Below are positions 12,812-24,335 of a stretch of 64,000 bases of DNA, one piece after another; within the stretch, counting starts at the first letter, position 1, and the number at the start of each line of letters is the position of its first letter. The stretch comes from Caprella mutica (lineage: Eukaryota > Arthropoda > Malacostraca > Amphipoda > Caprellidae): positions 62,001 through 126,000 of the forward strand of contig CANNZV010001157.1 of NCBI GenBank assembly GCA_947561585.1. Reading direction: 5' to 3'. The translations under genes and the position numbers were made by a program. Below the pieces are notes generated by a model. It made no database searches and was not told the origin of the DNA. It was given only the letters and a program-made list of their open reading frames with translations.

Positions 12812-13286
12812 ATGGTGACTTTAGTCTACTGTGTACAAGTCACTGTTTGGTGATATGGTGACTTTAGTCTACTGTGTACAAGTCACTGTTTGGTGATATG
12901 ATGACTTTAGTCTACTGTGTACAAGTCACTGTTTGGTGATATGGTGACTTTAGTCTACTGTGTACAAGTCACTGTTTGGTGATATGATGACTTTTGTCTA
13001 CTGTGTACAAGTCACTGTTTGGTGATATGGTGACTTTAGTCTACTGTGTACAAGTCACTGTTTGGTGATATGGTGACTTTAGTCTACTGTGTACAAGTCA
13101 CTGTTCAGTGATATGGTGACTTTAGTCTACTGTGTACAAGTCACTGTTTGGTGATATGGTGACTTTAGTCTACTGTGCACAAGTCACTGTTTGGTGATAT
13201 GGTGACTTTAGTGTACTGTGTACAAGTCACTGTTTGGTGATATGGTGACTTTAGTGTACTGTGTACAAGTCATTGTTTGGTGATGT
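12812..13286. repeat. 43-bp minisatellite
   Basis: Eleven copies of a 43-bp unit, which starts ATGGTGACTTTAGTCTACTG. Each unit carries the inverted pair GTGACTT and AAGTCAC separated by 15 nt, so each could fold into a 7-bp stem. Variants are single-base, for example TTTTGTC for TTTAGTC and TTCAGTG for TTTGGTG. Confidence 0.97.
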
Positions 13287-13399
13287 GGGGAGATTGTTTA
13301 CAGATTCGCTTGAAAGCTGTATAGTTATTATTGAAAAATAAACTTCATGCTTATTTGCTGATTTTGTATCTTAATTGTGATATACTAAAGCCGTGTTCA

Positions 13400-13787
13400 C
13401 ATTGCCAGTCGGAACCTGGGTATTTCCCTAGGGATTCACCAAAAAGTGTCGAATTTCACCATGAAACTATGTTTCTGCACTGAAATGTAAAAACGGACAG
13501 TGTTCGTTCTAATGAACACACTTTCGGAGAGTGGCACTTTTTCACTCATCTTGAATGCGCTGTTAGCAATCGGAAGAGGAGGTTCTGCGATGCTCCGCAG
13601 AAACCTTCTTTTTTCTTTTCGATAGCGAGTCATCTTGCATTGATTTTTTTCACAGCTAAACACAGACTGATAGCACAGCCACTATTAACCACACTGTCGT
13701 ACTGCAGTACCGTTTTAACACTTTTGTGGTGACAGTGTCGAATGTTCAGTTATCACCACGCGTATTCCCTAGGTTGTGACTGACAAT
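13400..13787. mobile_element. MITE-like element with short inverted termini
   Basis: The left end CATTGCCAGTCGGAACCTGG (13400-13419) matches the reverse complement of the right end at 13763-13787 (CATTGTCAGTCACAACCTAG). The element is about 390 bp, GC-richer than its flanks and without plausible coding capacity; the 75-codon minus-strand frame inside has no domain. No clear target duplication is visible, so the superfamily is unassigned. Confidence 0.65.
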
Positions 13788-15174
13788 GAGAATGTACTTG
13801 AGATAGTGTTATTATATAGGCAAAATGTCATTTTACAATCCTTATAGTTATTCATCACAATAATTCGTGAATATAAACACAGAGTCAATGTGCATGATTA
13901 AAATCAAGTTTTTGTTAAAACTTCTACCTGTTTTGTATCCTATGCTAATTTTCGTATTAAAAACATTTCTCATTCTATTTATTATTTCCATCATATTTAC
14001 TATTCTCTTTTATTTTCCTGTTCTTTTTCCGTCTATTCTATTCCAAAAGCGTCAGAATAATTTGTAATTCATTTTCGAAAACAGAGTGATAAATGCAATG
14101 TTTTCCCTCACCACAGGAGTAACTGTGCAATCTTAGGGCTGTTAGGGATTATTTACTAAGGGACTGAATGCTGTGTCTGTGCTGAAGAGTTCAAATGTCT
14201 TTTTTTATGAAGTATGGATATTTCGAGCAATTCTATGTATAACATTAAATGTTGTCATTATAGTCATCCAACTTCTCTTCCTATCTTTAAATATCCCCGT
14301 AAAGTGTAAACCAATCCAATTCAAGTCCGGTGAAGTTGAGGACAGCGAAGAGATAAAATTTGCATTCGATTGGAACTGCCTCGGAAACTTTCTGAATTGA
14401 TTTTAGGAGAGAAAAAGATATGTTTGGAGTAACTTTAAATGAGGGAAATAACATCTACACTGGTATCAGAGAGATGTTCGCTGTAGTTTAAGGTGAATAA
14501 ACAATTTGAATATGCAATAGTGTATATTATGTACATTAACCTTAAAAGAGTTGAGTAGAATCCATCTTGACTCGTGTAGTTGCGTTTAGAAGAAGAGTGG
14601 GGGTAATATTGACCCCCTAATCCACTAGTTGGCTAAATTACTCAGCTGTGACACTAATGTCCAAAGACGTCTCTAGTAAATATGAGAAGCAAATAATTAT
14701 GTTCGTTATATTTAATAATTGAAGCCATAATATGATTAAATTTTTTGAAAATATTAATATATATTCTCACGTTTTTTTTGAATATATGTATGTCATTAAT
14801 TTTACTTTTCTGAAAAAAAAATCAAAATAAATATAATTTAAAAAAAATTATTAATCCAGTTACATCCAGCCAACCGATTCAAGGATTTTTATAAATCAAA
14901 AAATATGATCAAAAGGACGGTAAAGGGTTAAGTGTCTATGAAAGTTTGTTTATCTACGTGACTCGGTAATGAAAAAAAATATTTCAATCATCCATATATG
15001 GTTTCACTCCCTTCCTTTTTACACCTTTATCTTTATATACCTTTTCTCCTCCTTAACTTGTTTCCTCTTTTTCACCAAGGTAGGACTTTATATGCATGGA
15101 GTGTTGTGTTGCTCCTGAGATGATTTTTGATCGACAGCAAATATCGAAGATTTTTTTTTTTTTTTTTTTTTTGT
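13788..15174. other. unassigned AT-rich sequence
   Basis: Two hydrophobic open frames (13867-14067 and 14173-14400, +) are Ile/Leu/Phe-rich without a recognisable domain and are probably chance products of T-rich DNA. A small palindrome, GGGGGTAATATTGACCCCC, lies at about 14599-14617. Confidence 0.4.
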
Positions 15175-15292
15175 TTAAAAAGACAATATTTTTCCATTAA
15201 AAACAAGAAGGATAAAATCTTTACAGAAGAGGAAATTCCTTCAGGAACTACGAGTGAGGGGTTGAGTTCCCTGAAGGGGTAGACCCGACCCT

Positions 15293-16625
15293 CTAAAACC
15301 TCTCCTTCGCGGCTGAGAGGATGCTGAAGGCATTCCCTCTCTGGATCGCAAGAGCCATTCGCTGTTGGAACCAGGCAGACTCCCTTGGATCATTCGTTGT
15401 CTCAACAAGGCGTCTACCTATGGACTTCATGATTAAGGAGGTCGTTCTACCGTACGCTCCTGTGGTCTCTATAGCAATTGGCTCAAATATGTATGCATCT
15501 CCAAGGGCGGAGTATTTCTGACGTTTACGGTTCTCCGCAGCCCCGGTAGCTGATCCGGCCTCAACTGCGGAATCATTGAGGTGTGTCTCGGTAAATGTGT
15601 CGACACACGTGCAATCCCAAATCAGACTCTTTCCACTCATGTAAGGAAACACAGTAATACCATCTGGGCGTTTACCATCACCTCTGTCAAGTCCAGGAGG
15701 CTCAAGTACTGAAGGGAGTCCTGCTCTCTGCAAAGCCCTTTTTACCACATCATTCATTGCTGCATGTCTTGGGTGACGCCCAGAACTGTACCTACAAGAC
15801 AGGCCATGCAGTCCTCTGACATCCATCCCACTGCCACAGCGGCAAGAATGAAGTTCACAAACTCTGGCACCAACTCTGAGAGCAATGGCTACCCTCAGGA
15901 CCTCTGGATCGAGCTGTGTACCCAATGACGGTATGGGAATCGCGTTCAACCACACTCCACTTTCTTTAAGAGATGCAGATAATAGTCGTGCTCTTGCCAC
16001 CTGATCAGCTCTAGCCAACAGACTCTCCATTAATGAATGAGCCCGTGATGTATCCCATTCTTTTTGACTGGACTCATGGACTGGTACCGGGAGACCAGCC
16101 TGTAAACCCTGCCTCCACGTCCCAACTGCATCCGTAAGCTCTCCGGTATCGACTATATTAATATTAGAAAGAATAGTTTCAACCAAATCACTCACAGAAT
16201 ACATTGAAGACATAAAAGCAGGCAAGGCAATATCTCCAGCTCTCCTACAACCTAGTCCACCAAGGCCAACCGGTAAAGTTGCCTGAACCCAAGAATCAGC
16301 TGACATCTCTACATTGGTCACACTGGCAACGGCAGATCTAAGTGATTCATCAAAGCAGCTAAGTTCGACTACGTGCTTGTAAGCTGGAGAAGCCCGCAGA
16401 ACATATTGTAGCTTCGGAATGGAGAAAACATTTCTCAACAAAAAGAAGGCTTGATGGTTATCCACCACCCGCAATCGAGAGTTTATGAGATCCAGATCTT
16501 CTTTCTTCCTTAAAATCTCCTCGGGGATACCCAAGTCACTTAAAGGCGCACCCAACAAGGAGCAATTGTCCTTATGAACCACTTTGACATTTGGAAGCAC
16601 TGCCCGGAACAGCAATTCTGTTTCA
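15293..16625 (-). pseudogene. retrotransposon RT thumb and restriction-like endonuclease
   Basis: A 440-codon open segment that continues the reverse transcriptase after a one-base frameshift. Residues 1-240 are the thumb and connector. A CCHC zinc-binding motif follows (C258, C260, H270, C274), then an HPRH motif (281-284). The PD-(D/E)XK nuclease core comes next: RPD at 316-318, WD at 333-334, and RKRQKY at 363-368 with the expected Lys. In R2-like elements this domain nicks the target DNA that primes reverse transcription. All catalytic residues expected of the family appear present. The apparent start is not genuine because the frame is entered from upstream. Confidence 0.92.
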
Positions 16626-17628
16626 CCACGTTATCATCGAGAATGGTCAGCTCACATTTTGCGCTATTAACTTCAAGTCCGATGGCACTCAACCCATCTA
16701 TCAAGGTTTTTACGTCCTCCAAAACTCTCTCCGGTGTATCTCCCAGAGCTGCGTCGTCCAGATACCATACAGTGAACTCTGACTCAACCCTGCGAGCCAC
16801 CTCGTCAATTCCAAGAGCAAACATAGCCGGTCCAATAGGGTCACCCTGCTGGATACCTGTCTCCGACCTCAGCACCTCTTCACCAAAAAACAAAGCTGAA
16901 GGCGAAGAGTAAGCTTGCCAAAGGAGTCTATATAGCTCCGGCACACGGTTACGAATAACAGTAAGGAAGGTATCTCTCCTCAGACAATTGAAAGCGTTTT
17001 TCATATCCACCTTGAGAAACACCCTCCTATGGTTACAGTCATTCAAGTACTGTCTTGCAGAATGTGCGGCAGCTTCACAGCCACCCTTCGTAGAGAACCC
17101 AAGCTGAACCGGTCTTAATTCACTACCAAGAGAGTGTGATAAGGGGCGCGCACCAACCTTGGCAGCCAACCTACGCAAGGTATTACCAACTGCTATGGGT
17201 CTGATGCCACCATCCTTTTTGGTTAAAGCGCACAATGTGGCTCCATAGAAAGTTGACAAAGCAAAATCAGGAACTTCTCCTCTCAATATCGCATTCATAA
17301 AATCTGTCAGAATGGTCAAAAGACGTACTCCAGCCTCTGCAGATGAATGGGACAATAGCGTCTTCAAATGACCCGGCCTGAGGCCATCAGGTCCTCCGGC
17401 AGAACCAGGACGAAAAGAATTAACAGCCCTCCGGACATCCTCCTCCGAAACAATAGGCACAACTAGAGAATTATCCGGAGGTTCTGGCATCATCAAGTCT
17501 AGCGGGGCAGGCGGGTGTTTAGACCTCAACGCTCTGACAGTCTCTTCGTTTCGTTGGGCCAGTCCATCCGAAGATGACAGCTCACGAACTGCTCCACTCA
17601 CGTCACCATCTGCAAACTTAGCTGCCAC
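16616..17628 (-). pseudogene. retrotransposon reverse transcriptase palm
   Basis: The open segment carries the reverse transcriptase fingers and palm. GGPDGLRPGHL (about residues 78-88) and GGIRPIAVGNTLRRL (140-154) are conserved finger motifs. Motif A is FLKVD with Asp 208. Motif B is QQGDPIGP at 260-267. Motif C is YLDD at 289-292, holding two catalytic aspartates. The apparent GTG start at 17628 lies just after an in-frame TGA, so translation originally entered from the preceding segment. The frame is lost near 16620, where one missing base moves it into the endonuclease segment. Catalytic residues are intact, which suggests recent inactivation. Confidence 0.93.
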
Positions 17629-17982
17629 TCATTTTTTCAACTTTTGTAACTTGTCATCGTCTGAAGCGTGTCGATTATTAACAACTGGGATTATTGGTTC
17701 AGGCAGCGTAGGTAGGGAGTCAGTCTCTAAAAATTGGGCCACCTGCCGATTGATTTTGGTAGCAAGAGAAACCTTACGACCTTCCCTACCGCCATCTGGG
17801 CACTGTAGCCCCCAGTAGCAGAAGCTCATAAGCCTTGTCCATGCTAATTGGGTCTTCTGCGTCAGAGCCCCCTGCAATAACAGTTGGAGGGCTCCCGCCA
17901 CAGCTATTACTGATCCCCTGGGAATCGTATTTAGGACTCTCAACCTGCTACGACAGCCACCAATATATGCCTCCAAATTCAC
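17629..17982 (-). pseudogene. retrotransposon linker between PHD finger and RT
   Basis: A 117-codon open segment in the same frame as the reverse transcriptase, separated from it by the single TGA at 17629-17631. It contains AWTRLMSFCYWGLQCP (about residues 47-62) and SLATKINRQVAQFL further on. This kind of sequence precedes the RT in such elements, but no fold is assigned. Its upstream boundary overlaps the PHD segment in another frame, indicating a one-base frameshift near 17980. Confidence 0.8.
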
Positions 17983-18242
17983 CAGCTGATTGGGCCGCTC
18001 CTGGGGTCATCGATTGTACCCCGCCCTCGACACGCCACACAAACCCATCTTACTATAACTGACGCCTGTGCCCTGGTCAGTCCCACACATGACATGTGAA
18101 ACCATCCAGAACACAGTGCACATTTAACTCTTTTCTTTCGGTTATTACGTGTGTCACATGAGCTACAGAGCACATCCTCACCTTCAATCATCAAAATAAA
18201 ATAGCAGTCTGACTGGCAAAACAGAGCAAATGCCACCAGCAC
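17979..18242 (-). pseudogene. retrotransposon N-terminal PHD finger
   Basis: An 87-codon segment with a complete C4HC3 PHD-type zinc finger: C26-X2-C29-X11-C41-X2-C44-X4-H49-X2-C52-X15-C68-X2-C71, including the typical WFHMSC and a Trp two residues before C68. PHD fingers usually read histone-tail modifications, so in a retrotransposon it may steer target choice; that is inference. The longest frame opens with a GTG codon, and the Met at residue 18 (about 18191) is a more natural start because it directly precedes the finger. A frameshift near 17980 separates it from the linker. Confidence 0.88.
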
Positions 18243-18615
18243 CCCTCAACCGGAGTGCCCATGAGCATTCAGGGGTCAACAACCTCCCTGCTCAGTACTC
18301 TGGAAACACTTGGCAGACGTTCAGAGTTCACCAGGCAGACCAACAATTCCTACCTCAGCTGTAACTTAAACCTCCTGCAACACAACTAAACAAGGTTAAC
18401 TTACCAGCTTACTACAGAATAAAAAGGTTAAAAGAGATAAAAATCAAAACTAACTGACGATAAAAACAACCTAACTAAAAGCACTAAAGAATGGCAGTAA
18501 CGCTGCTAATTGCGCTGCATAAGGGATTAACAATTACAAAGTACAGTCAGAACCAGCAAAGTACAGTCACCGGTCACTCGAATGTGCTGACTAAGCGGAA
18601 CACAGGTCTGACGCA

Positions 18616-18742
18616 CGAGATAATTAACAGAGGTGTTTAATAACAACAACCTCCTCCCATCACTACTCAATAGATACTTTTCGAGATAATTAACAGAGGT
18701 GTTTAATAACAACAACCTCCTCCCATCACTACTCAATAGATA
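18616..18742 (-). repeat. 61-bp direct duplication in the retrotransposon 5' leader
   Basis: Two identical copies of a 61-bp sequence beginning CGAGATAATTAACAGAGG (18616-18676 and 18682-18742), separated by 5 bp. The position at the 5' end suggests tandem promoter or leader units, or an artefact of template switching at integration. It produces a duplicated peptide in a spurious 85-codon frame. Confidence 0.92.
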
Positions 18743-19143
18743 AAAGATTGAACTTTTATTTTCTGACACAATTTTCTCTTGCAATAGTTTTTATTAGAGA
18801 GATGGATGTCCGTTGGTGGTTTTGTTTATTTAAAAACACAATTATTCTTTTGTTAAGTTTAGGCGTTATATAATCAATAATTGAACATAAACATATGTAG
18901 TGAAATCGAAAGTCCTTAAACTTTTTAACATCATAATGTTTATTCAAATTGTAGACAAATAAAGCTTGACAACCTTTAATGTTGCACATGTAAAACTGTT
19001 TATAAGGTATTTTTAGAAAAAGGATATAACCTTTTAAAAATGGTAGATCTCTCGATATTTTAAATAGGACAAATTGTTGGTGCTTGTATGACAGAAACTA
19101 ACCGAATGCTCCAAGAGTTACTGTCTCGAAACTAATGACCTCC

Positions 19144-19385
19144 TTTTAAAGAGAAGGACAAACGTCCTCAGCAAAGAACTAATCTGGGTCTGAAATTGAA
19201 GTTGTCTGATCGAATTGTCAGAGCAAATCGCATGGCCACGGCTCCTAAAATCTCTGCACAGCTCAATGAACACCTAGGCCTAGTTTCCACAAAACAGTTC
19301 GTAAGGATCTACACAATTCTTGATTCCACAGAAGAGCGTCAAGGTGTTTTACATCTTTTGTCTAATTCCAGTGTCATTTTTTATA
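19144..19385 (+). pseudogene. mariner/Tc1 transposase N-terminal fragment
   Basis: Translation from 19144 gives KRPQQRTNLGL, then LSDRIVRANRMATAPKI and SAQLNEHLG. This resembles the second helix-turn-helix of mariner/Tc1 transposases, which binds the inverted terminal repeats. No catalytic DDE/D core follows before the frame ends, so it is a detached N-terminal remnant. The match is by pattern rather than by alignment. Confidence 0.55.
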
Positions 19386-19390
19386 TCTAA

Positions 19391-20949
19391 AATTAAATAT
19401 ATAGGTATGTTTAAAAAATGTACAAAATATTTTGAACAACTTTTGAGAATGAATACATTTTTATCGTTTAATAATGATCAACTGATAATATTATAAGTGA
19501 TGAATAAATATTTAATTAAATACAAATATATGTAAACATATGTTTGTCTTGATATTAATAATATATTTATTAAAATAGTTTTGTTTTACTACTAATTCTA
19601 ATTTTAAAAATATTTTATTCTATAATAACAAGCTAGTAGTGCTTTATATTTTCAATAGGCAAAGGATATCTAAATACATTAATTTATGCATTAAATATCT
19701 TTGTTTGTTTTCACCAGTAGAAAATGTTTCTTGAAAATACAATATAAATATGTACCTCTCTAGCTTGAGTGCATTGCAATATAGCTTCATGTTGAGATGA
19801 AAATTGCAGTATTCCTTTCAGCAGAAAATTCTGGTGATCTCCGACAGTTGAATAAATAAATATTATTGAAATGTAAAATAATTTCGTTTGAATATCCCAT
19901 TACATCAATTAAGTTATTTTATCTCCAAGTGTTGATGATAATATTACACTTTAACTAAAAGATGACGCTTCTGTTATGCATATCTTGATTTGCAAGAATG
20001 GACGTATTAGTTTTATTTCCCATATCATCAATTGTTAATTTATTTTAATATTTAAAATGCTTCTATCGCAAGATTGACTTCAGATTGAATGAATTTTTAA
20101 GAGATGATGATACCATTTTATTTTAGCGGTCCTGAAGTTTGTTTCAACTTGGAGAATTATATTCATTTGTTAAATAACATCTATCTACGGTCCTTCACAT
20201 TCATCTCAAGAGATATATCTTTCATATAGCACTCTTTTACAGCAGTAGTAGGTCAGGCTCCATAATCGTTTCATTCACAGAGCATCGTTTAACACAGGCT
20301 AATAAAGGCAATAACGACCGGGAAAGAACTAAAAGAAGGAATGAGTGCAACGCAATATGAAAAAAAAAAACTTCATCGATATACGAAGAATTAATATGCT
20401 ATAGCTGCAAAAACACATCACAATTAGAAAAAATTATATTTTTCTCTACTGCAACAACACAAAATTCACTTCTCTAGATAACCACAGATATTCATATCTT
20501 TACTTCTTATAAGTTCTCATCATTGTAATTCATGCCTTAAGAGTAATCCTAAATATGTCTGCAAATTTTATACATTTTGGAGATTAGAACATATAACCTT
20601 ATTTGCTGTTATATCATATACATTTAATTATAACAAAATACTTAGTGTTCATTTTTATTTATTAAAAAAAAATAAGTAGTTTATTAAGTATTTTTTCAAG
20701 TTGTATGTAAAACATTCTATGCTCATAGAGCCACATTTCTAACTTACTGCTTCTTCGAGTCCCCTTGTTTTTCATTTTCGAAGAAAATGTTCATATGTAA
20801 ATTAATAAAATATAATCTAATGAACACCAAATATTTCATACAGTTGGTAAAGAAAATAGTGAATGTGATTATAATAAAAGAGAAAGGCAATATGAAGCAA
20901 TGGATACCTCTTTGTTTTCAGTTTATATCTCTAATTATAATTTTTTTTA
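19391..20949. other. unassigned AT-rich sequence
   Basis: No gene or repeat family is recognised apart from short A-runs. The 81-codon frame at 20787-21032 has a hydrophobic segment but ends inside the dispersed repeat at 20950-21075, which argues against a conserved gene. Confidence 0.4.
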
Positions 20950-21075
20950 TACAGACTCAGTCAATCCAAACATCGGAACAAATTGTGTTAGTTCATCCGT
21001 TTGGTAATTGGAGTTCAGTGGCTACCCTTTGAAGTTGAAAATAATTAGACTGTTGCGGTATCGGATATTTTAGGT
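20950..21075 (+). repeat. dispersed repeat, copy 1
   Basis: About 115 bp here and at 40380-40485 share long stretches such as CATCGGAACAAATTGTGTTA and TTGGAGTTCAGTGGCTACCC in the same orientation. The copy here has a short insertion (AAAATAATTAGACTG region). No structure or coding potential is obvious; it is probably part of an old transposon. Confidence 0.85.
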
Positions 21076-23267
21076 TCGTAAATCATAAGATTATAGAAAA
21101 ATATAATACCAATTCAAATAAGTTATCAATAATTTTTACAGTTAATTATGTTTAATGCATTAGATTCACTCCGTTTTTTGGAACGGATCAGGTCTTGCGT
21201 GTTAGTTTGTGGAATGAATCTTATAGAATTAATCACCAATAAATTTACATTTATATTCACTTGAATGATTAAAAGTGAATTAATTTAACACTAATTGAAT
21301 ATTTATATGCTAATACAGCTGCTCTTTTATATTTTATATTTAATTTTGTGTAATATTGATCTGTTGAAAATATTTCATTCTTTATGAATATGAAATATAA
21401 GAGTGAGTACGCATGTCCATCAAATTTCATTGAACTAAATCAATAATGGTTAAATGTATTTTTAAATGAAAGTATTGTAATTACTTACAATTTTTAGTGT
21501 AATTAAAATTTCTGTCCATATATTTTAATCATGTTGTTGCATTGCCTACTTAATATAATCGTGTATTGAGAAGGGTAAGGTAATGTACGTATTGTATTGA
21601 TAATTTTCCACCCATTATTATTATTAATAATTTATTATTTCATCAAAGTAAACAATTAATGCAAAGATTCACTACGTGAACGCATATAAATGGACATCAC
21701 CAACTTTTACTGAAATAAAAATGTTCAATTTATTCGTTAGGAATTTAGATTCTATATTTATTTTTATTTCAACTGTAGCTTTTAAATGTTCTTTCCGTTA
21801 GTTGTAATTGAATCAAAACCATTAAAATGTATTTCAATTTCTCGCAGCAAAATATTATTCATCTGTAAAATGTTACTGAGTATTAACATTTTTATTTTAT
21901 CATATCAAATACCAAGTACTCAAACCACCATACCATTAAAATTCTTATATCGACTCCATGTTCTATAATTGCTTTTTTGCTCTACTTCCTAAGCATCTTA
22001 ATTTCTTTATATCATTTTGATAGCATCTGTAGAGCCAAGTGGTTCACCATTAGCATCGATGTTAGGGCTATGTGATTCTTTAGATATTTGTTTTTTGGTG
22101 ATGTGTTTTTCTTAATTCATATGTTTTTGTAGGTAATACATATGCTTTTAAGTTATATGCTTTTCTAACATTGGAAATATTTAACTAGTCTCAAAATATT
22201 ATATATTGACTCCTCTTGATCTGATTGAAAAGTCAATTTCGAGAAGAGATTTTAATTCAACTTTGAAGGTTTTTAGGATTCAAGCTTTCGAATAGGAATA
22301 AAGTCATAACAGTTTTTTTCTTAACTAAAAAAAAAACGAAAGCGAATAATACAAAACTGAACAATACTCTAAAGTATTACAAGTACTAAAATATTACATT
22401 AAATGCTAAAATAAAACAGTTAATGGTTCAGCATTAACTTTTATGAATCATTTACACATTATTTGTTCCCAGCATCGAACTTTAATCACTAATCACAATA
22501 TTAATGCATCTACAATAATCTCTCCTGATAAATAACAAGCGTACTTTTCATGCAGTATTTTCTCTCTGATATACTCAGTTATTGAAATTTGTTAATAAAT
22601 GGGAAAGTACACAGTAAACTGATCCTTATTAAAATTGTGACTCACAATCTGAAAATTTTATGATTGTAATGTGTGTAACTGTTATTATAATTTGTATTCA
22701 TGATTTCTAGTTGTCCTGAATACTTGTGTGTCCTATTGACGAAATATCTGTTGATCCTAATGTCGGTCAACGAAACGTCTATCGACCGTTAACTTCACTA
22801 AGTTTTCAAAAAGTAAACTATTATATTTCCTATTTATTTAAATGATTTCTTATATTTTATTTCAGTGTTAATATCTCAGTAGTCACTCTACTTCACCCAT
22901 CAATATCCAATGGATTAGTGTTATTATCCAGATTAGATTTAGTAAAGCTGTGAGAGTGTAATGGCAAGAGTGGAAATGAGTTCTGGTAAAAGGCTTCAGG
23001 TTACTATCGATCATCAAACATATTTTCATTGAAAATCTGTCAGTGATTTAATTCAATATGGTACATTCCTTTTCAAAATACTGATTGCATCCATCCACTG
23101 AGATAAGAATTTTAGGAGAAATATTTTCATTGATTCAATTAAGTAAAATTTAAATATTGATTAAAATTACAATAATAGTGTGTTCAACTAATCACAATCA
23201 TAAACCCATTGTATTAATTGAATTATCAAATAATGAGCAACAGGTACTGTACTAGTGGAGACAAAGA
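21076..23267. other. mostly unassigned, with a fold-back relic
   Basis: A stretch at about 22258-22300 (GAAGGTTTTTAGG, then CAAGCTTTCGAATAGG) matches the terminal arms of the fold-back element at 44435-46925. Near 22715-22740, GTGTGTCCTATTGA resembles that element's 20-bp word. This may be a decayed relative. The rest shows nothing recognisable. Confidence 0.5.
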
Positions 23268-23945
23268 TACAGGGTGTGCGCAAAAAAGTAGCTGATTTAA
23301 TAGAGTTGTAATGAGTCAGATAATAACAGTCATAAAAACCATTAGAAATTACCTTCGAAAATTAGCTGAAGGTCATATTTTACCCGGTATTTATTTATCA
23401 TCTTGTTATTCGCATTACTGAAAAAATCTTCAACCAAATTGCCTGAAATTTGTTGAAATGATTGATCAATGTCCAGTGACCTTCTGGTAGAATTTTGGGA
23501 GCGACCTAGTCAAAGGTCAAGATCAGGGTCATTTATTACTTAAAAAGTATTGAATCATATTGCATGAAATTTGGTAAGACGATTGGTCAATATACAGGAA
23601 CCATTTTATTAGATTTTGGGAGCGATCGGGTCAAAGGTCAAAGATCAAGGTCACGGCCATTGGTAACTCAATAACTCCAAAAGCATTCAACCAAATTGTC
23701 TGAAATTTAATGGGGCGATTGGTCAATGTCCAGGAACGATCTGGTAGAATTTTGGAAACGATCCAGTCAAAGGTCAAGGTCATTTATAACTCGATAACTC
23801 AAAAACTAGTGTATCATATTGCATGATACTTGGTGGGACGATTGGTTATTATCCAGTTAGTAGTTTCTTAAATATTGGGAGAGAACGGGTCAAAGCGGAG
23901 GCGAAGGTATGCGCTCTACCGAGTGCACATAATCTAGTTTCTTTA
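23268..23945 (+). repeat. AGGTCA-type dispersed repeat, copy 1
   Basis: The copy starts ACAGGGTGTGCGCAAAAAAG and ends with GCGAAGGTATGCGCTCTACC. Inside are about four diverged subrepeats of 100-120 bp, each with a CAA-rich segment, ACGATTGGTCAA, a TTTTGGGAGCGA-like block and GGTCAAAGGTCAAGGTCA-like half-sites followed by TTATAACTCA. Related copies lie at 25568, 41765, 47665, 55798 and 61255. No protein is encoded. The structure suggests a non-autonomous transposon with an internal satellite. Confidence 0.93.
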
Positions 23946-24335
23946 TGCAGGAAGCTATTACCCAAAAGTGTAACCAAGTCTCTCAGTTCTATTTCTGTGT
24001 TTACTTTTGTTGAGAGAAAGCTCCTTCAAAATTCTTGAGGAAGTTTGGACCATTTATTCTGAATAATTTTTATACTGTATATCCAGTTTGAGTTTCCAGT
24101 AGTTTTAGAATTTTAGAAAATATTTATGAAAAAGTTAGACAAGTAATTAATGTTTAACATCAGATTCCATAAATGTCTGTATTGTTTTCAATATAATATT
24201 CTATCTATGTACTAATTTCCAATATCATACTATTATTAACACTTGTAACATCCAAATATTATATTCGTAGAATATTCATTGAAGCTCAGAAATGAGACAG
24301 AAATCAAACATTCTTTTACCAACCAACTTACCATG

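Larger units (their letters stand above)
15175..18745 (-). mobile_element. nearly full-length non-LTR retrotransposon with PHD finger, RT and restriction-like endonuclease
   Basis: Read on the minus strand, the order is: GC-rich 5' leader with a 61-bp direct duplication, PHD finger, linker, reverse transcriptase, CCHC zinc knuckle, PD-(D/E)XK endonuclease, short 3' tail, poly-A. The poly-A appears as poly-T at 15151-15172. This layout, with a C-terminal restriction-like endonuclease and no N-terminal APE endonuclease, belongs to the R2-like early-branching non-LTR group. Four open segments follow each other, separated by a frameshift near 17980, a TGA at 17629-17631 and a frameshift near 16620. 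A weak AAGATT match at 15147-15152 and 18744-18749 is a possible target duplication. The element is inactive but only lightly decayed. Confidence 0.9.

Noticed and set aside
12812..13286. CRISPR-like reading of the 43-bp array (repeat plus spacer)
   Set aside because: All positions of the unit are conserved between copies, so there are no variable spacers.
13867..14400. Two hydrophobic frames as membrane proteins
   Set aside because: Composition follows the T-rich DNA, and neither contains a family motif.
16574..16912. 112-codon plus-strand frame
   Set aside because: Antisense to the reverse transcriptase of the minus-strand retrotransposon.
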